Positions 61,783 through 64,000 of a DNA stretch of 64,000 nt are shown here, piece after piece; the first letter of the stretch is position 1, and each line of letters opens with the position of its first letter. Location of the stretch: assembly GCA_034670265.1 (NCBI GenBank), contig JAXMNU010000005.1, positions 226,052 to 290,051 of the forward strand. The letters are read 5' to 3'. The DNA is from Halomarinibacterium sp034670265 (lineage in GTDB: Bacteria > Bacteroidota > Bacteroidia > Flavobacteriales > Flavobacteriaceae). A program made the translations under genes and the position numbers. The notes below the pieces were generated by a model that ran no database searches, was not told where the DNA came from, and worked only from the letters and a program-made list of their open reading frames with translations.

Positions 61783-64000
61783 ATGAAAAAAATTACGCTT
61801 ACTTTTTTGTTGGTAATTACAGCTCTTTTTGCACAAGCACAGACTGTTTTTATTAATGAATTACATTATGATAACACCGGTGCAGATACCGGTGAATTTG
61901 TTGAAATTGCTGGTCCTGCTGGAACAGATTTAACAGGCTGGACTGTAGAGTTTTACAATGGCGCTAATGGCACTGTGTATTCCACATTAAACCTCTCTGG
62001 AACTATTGATGACGAAGGTTCTGGTTATGGCGCTGTTAGTTTTCTTGAAGCAGGAATTCAAAACGGTGCTCCAGATGGATTAGCATTAATTGATAATACA
62101 AGTACTGTTATTCAATTTTTAAGTTATGAAGGTTCTTTTACAGCTACCGCAGGAACGGCAAATGGACAAACGTCTACAGATATTGGAGTTTCTGAACAGC
62201 CTGCGCCAGCAGTTGGTCAATCGCTTCAACTTATTGGCTCTGGAAATCTTTATACAGACTTTTCTTGGACAGGCCCTGTTGCTGAATCTCCAGGTACGAT
62301 TAATGCTGGGCAAACATTTTCTGGAGGAGCAGGGAATCCACCTGTAATTTCTTGTCCTTCAACCATTATCGTAAATAACGATGCTGGGCAGTGTAATGCT
62401 ATAGTAAATTTTGCAGGAACAGCAATTGACCCAGAAGATGGAGATATTTCTGCGGATATTGTCTATACGCCAGATACAGGAACAAGTTTTCCCGTAGGGA
62501 CAACCACCGTTACTGCTTCTGTAACAGATAGTGACGGGAATACCTCAACTTGTGATTTTGATGTGATAGTAAATGATATTGAGGCCCCAGTGATTGCGTG
62601 TCAAGATATTACAGTGGAGCTTGATAACAATGGCGAAGTAACTGTACTTGCAAGTGATGTTATTGCTAGTTCAACAGACAACTGTGGAATTGCCTCCATC
62701 GATTTTGAAGGGTTTGCACCAACATCATTAAGTACAACTTTTGCAAGTAATAATGGTGCCGCTGGGAATATGTTTGATATGATGGCAGCAGAAGATATTA
62801 TTATGAATTCTTTTGATGTAAACTTAGAGCCATTTGGGGATCCTCATGAAGTAAATGTCTATTATAAAACAGGAACTTTTGTAGGGTCTGAAACTAATGC
62901 CGGAGATTGGACATTAGTTGGTACAGCTTCTGGATTAACGTCTGTTGGTCAAGATTTGCCAACACCCCTAAACCTTGATATGGGAGTTTCAATTTCGGCG
63001 GGTCAAACCGTAGCTTGGTTTATTGTAACTACTACAACTAGTGCCATTGATTACACCAACGGTGGTACTGTTGGAGATCTTTGGGCGTCTGATGCAAATA
63101 TTGAAATTTATGAAGGTGTTGGTAGAGGTTTTAATGCTGGTGATCCTTTTGCTGGCGGTGTATTTGCCACACGAAATGTTAACGCTGTAGCACATTATTC
63201 TGTTGGTGGTGCGCCTGTAGGACCTTCTATGTCATTCGATTGTACAAATGTTGGCCCCAACGATGTCGACATTATAGTGACTGATGTTAATGGAAATACT
63301 TCCTCTTGTGCAGCAGTTATTACTGTTGAAGATAACATTGCCCCAGTAATAACGTGTGCTGGTGAAGTATCTGGTGCTTCGGTTTTTATTAATGAAATTC
63401 ATTATGACAATACAGGAACAGACCAAGATGAAGCAATTGAAATAGCAGGTCCAGCTGGAACTGATTTAAGCACATATTCTATCGTACTATACAATGGTAA
63501 TGGTGGAACAGAGTATAATACTGTAGCCTTATCGGGAACTATTGATGATGAAGGAAATGGATTTGGCGCTATTAATTTCCCAATAGCGGGTATTCAAAAT
63601 GGTTCCCCAGACGGAATTGTTTTAGCAGATAATGGTACTGTCATTCAGTTTTTAAGTTACGAAGGAAGTTTTACTGCCGTAGACGGAATTGCTACTGGAT
63701 TAACTTCAACAGATATTGGAGTTTCAGAACCTGGTAGTACTCCCATAGGAGAATCTTTACAATTAACTGGAACAGGAACATACTATCCAGATTTTACTTG
63801 GAATGCTCCTTCTGTTTCTTCTCCAGGAGATATCAATGCAGGTCAAACATTTGTAACACCAAGTCCCACTATTTACGATGCTATTTTAGATGGCACTACT
63901 GGGACCGTAGTAGTGGATCTTGCCGATTTACTATTGAGTGTAGATGAAGCTTGTGGATATACAGTAACCACCGGTGGTGGTGCTCCTATTCCAGGATCTA
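61783..64000 (+). CDS. Large secreted protein with lamin-tail-like and HYR domains (partial)
   Basis: 739 codons with no stop before the window ends. Signal peptide MKKITLTFLLVITALFAQAQ. Residues 22-178 are a lamin-tail-like domain (VFINELHYDNTG, GPAGTDLTGWTVEFYNG). Residues 186-265 are a HYR domain (CPSTIIVNNDAGQC to CDFDVIVND). A second lamin-tail-like copy spans 534-690 (VFINEIHYDNTG, EIAGPAGTDLSTYSIVLYNG). Such proteins are usually exported by T9SS with a C-terminal sorting domain, which would lie beyond the window. Probably surface or secreted adhesin or nuclease-associated. Confidence 0.88.
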   Translation, partial: MKKITLTFLLVITALFAQAQTVFINELHYDNTGADTGEFVEIAGPAGTDLTGWTVEFYNGANGTVYSTLNLSGTIDDEGSGYGAVSFLEAGIQNGAPDGLALIDNTSTVIQFLSYEGSFTATAGTANGQTSTDIGVSEQPAPAVGQSLQLIGSGNLYTDFSWTGPVAESPGTINAGQTFSGGAGNPPVISCPSTIIVNNDAGQCNAIVNFAGTAIDPEDGDISADIVYTPDTGTSFPVGTTTVTASVTDSDGNTSTCDFDVIVNDIEAPVIACQDITVELDNNGEVTVLASDVIASSTDNCGIASIDFEGFAPTSLSTTFASNNGAAGNMFDMMAAEDIIMNSFDVNLEPFGDPHEVNVYYKTGTFVGSETNAGDWTLVGTASGLTSVGQDLPTPLNLDMGVSISAGQTVAWFIVTTTTSAIDYTNGGTVGDLWASDANIEIYEGVGRGFNAGDPFAGGVFATRNVNAVAHYSVGGAPVGPSMSFDCTNVGPNDVDIIVTDVNGNTSSCAAVITVEDNIAPVITCAGEVSGASVFINEIHYDNTGTDQDEAIEIAGPAGTDLSTYSIVLYNGNGGTEYNTVALSGTIDDEGNGFGAINFPIAGIQNGSPDGIVLADNGTVIQFLSYEGSFTAVDGIATGLTSTDIGVSEPGSTPIGESLQLTGTGTYYPDFTWNAPSVSSPGDINAGQTFVTPSPTIYDAILDGTTGTVVVDLADLLLSVDEACGYTVTTGGGAPIPGS

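Overview
The window comes from a low-GC member of the Flavobacteriaceae (Bacteroidota), probably marine. The evidence is AT-rich DNA, many promoters of the Bacteroidota TAnnTTTG type close to start codons, type IX secretion (T9SS) sorting domains with a PorZ-like protein, a TonB-dependent receptor, many short SPII lipoproteins and THC0290_0291- and DUF4212-type proteins. No tRNA, rRNA, insertion sequence, prophage or true CRISPR array was seen. It reads as a chromosomal core region with one accessory-looking sugar cluster.

Layout. 1-3652: signalling module with a partial coiled-coil gene, a longin/roadblock-like protein, a stand-alone sensor domain, a Rab-like small GTPase and a hybrid histidine kinase whose receiver has lost its phosphoacceptor Asp. 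3653-9838: TerB-like protein, mfd, yraN, a lipoprotein and an LD-carboxypeptidase. 9951-18863: DUF1800/DUF1501 pair, metG, trhO, a CoA-transferase and a short ssb. 19109-26193: complete histidine operon hisGDCBHAF-IE behind a His-rich leader peptide and attenuator. 26217-30252: acetate uptake and activation (DUF4212, Na+/solute symporter, acs) with a shared promoter motif. 30292-41084: heme-type TonB receptor, ppc, recO, porZ, gdhA and an outer-membrane protein. 41105-46325: transsulfuration enzyme, small metabolic genes and azurin.

46365-56079 holds two divergent operons around a perfect LacI-type operator. They encode a GMC dehydrogenase with its Tat-borne small subunit, three TIM-barrel sugar isomerases, an MFS transporter, a Gfo/Idh oxidoreductase and two DUF1080 lipoproteins. 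I read this as a predicted 3-keto-glycoside oxidation and cleavage pathway. 56084-61674 holds an SdpI-like protein, yicC-gmk-nadD and gpsA. The window ends inside a large secreted protein with a duplicated lamin-tail-like domain.

Non-coding structure is rich. A perfect-register array of ten 21-bp imperfect palindromes lies at 57078-57287, and a looser array with similar spacing at 8712-8926. A dispersed-repeat-like sequence is embedded in frame in metG. Two near-identical GC-rich hairpins sit at convergent gene ends. The strongest candidates for something undescribed are the Rab-like GTPase/histidine kinase module, the 21-bp palindrome arrays and the 3-keto-glycoside cluster.
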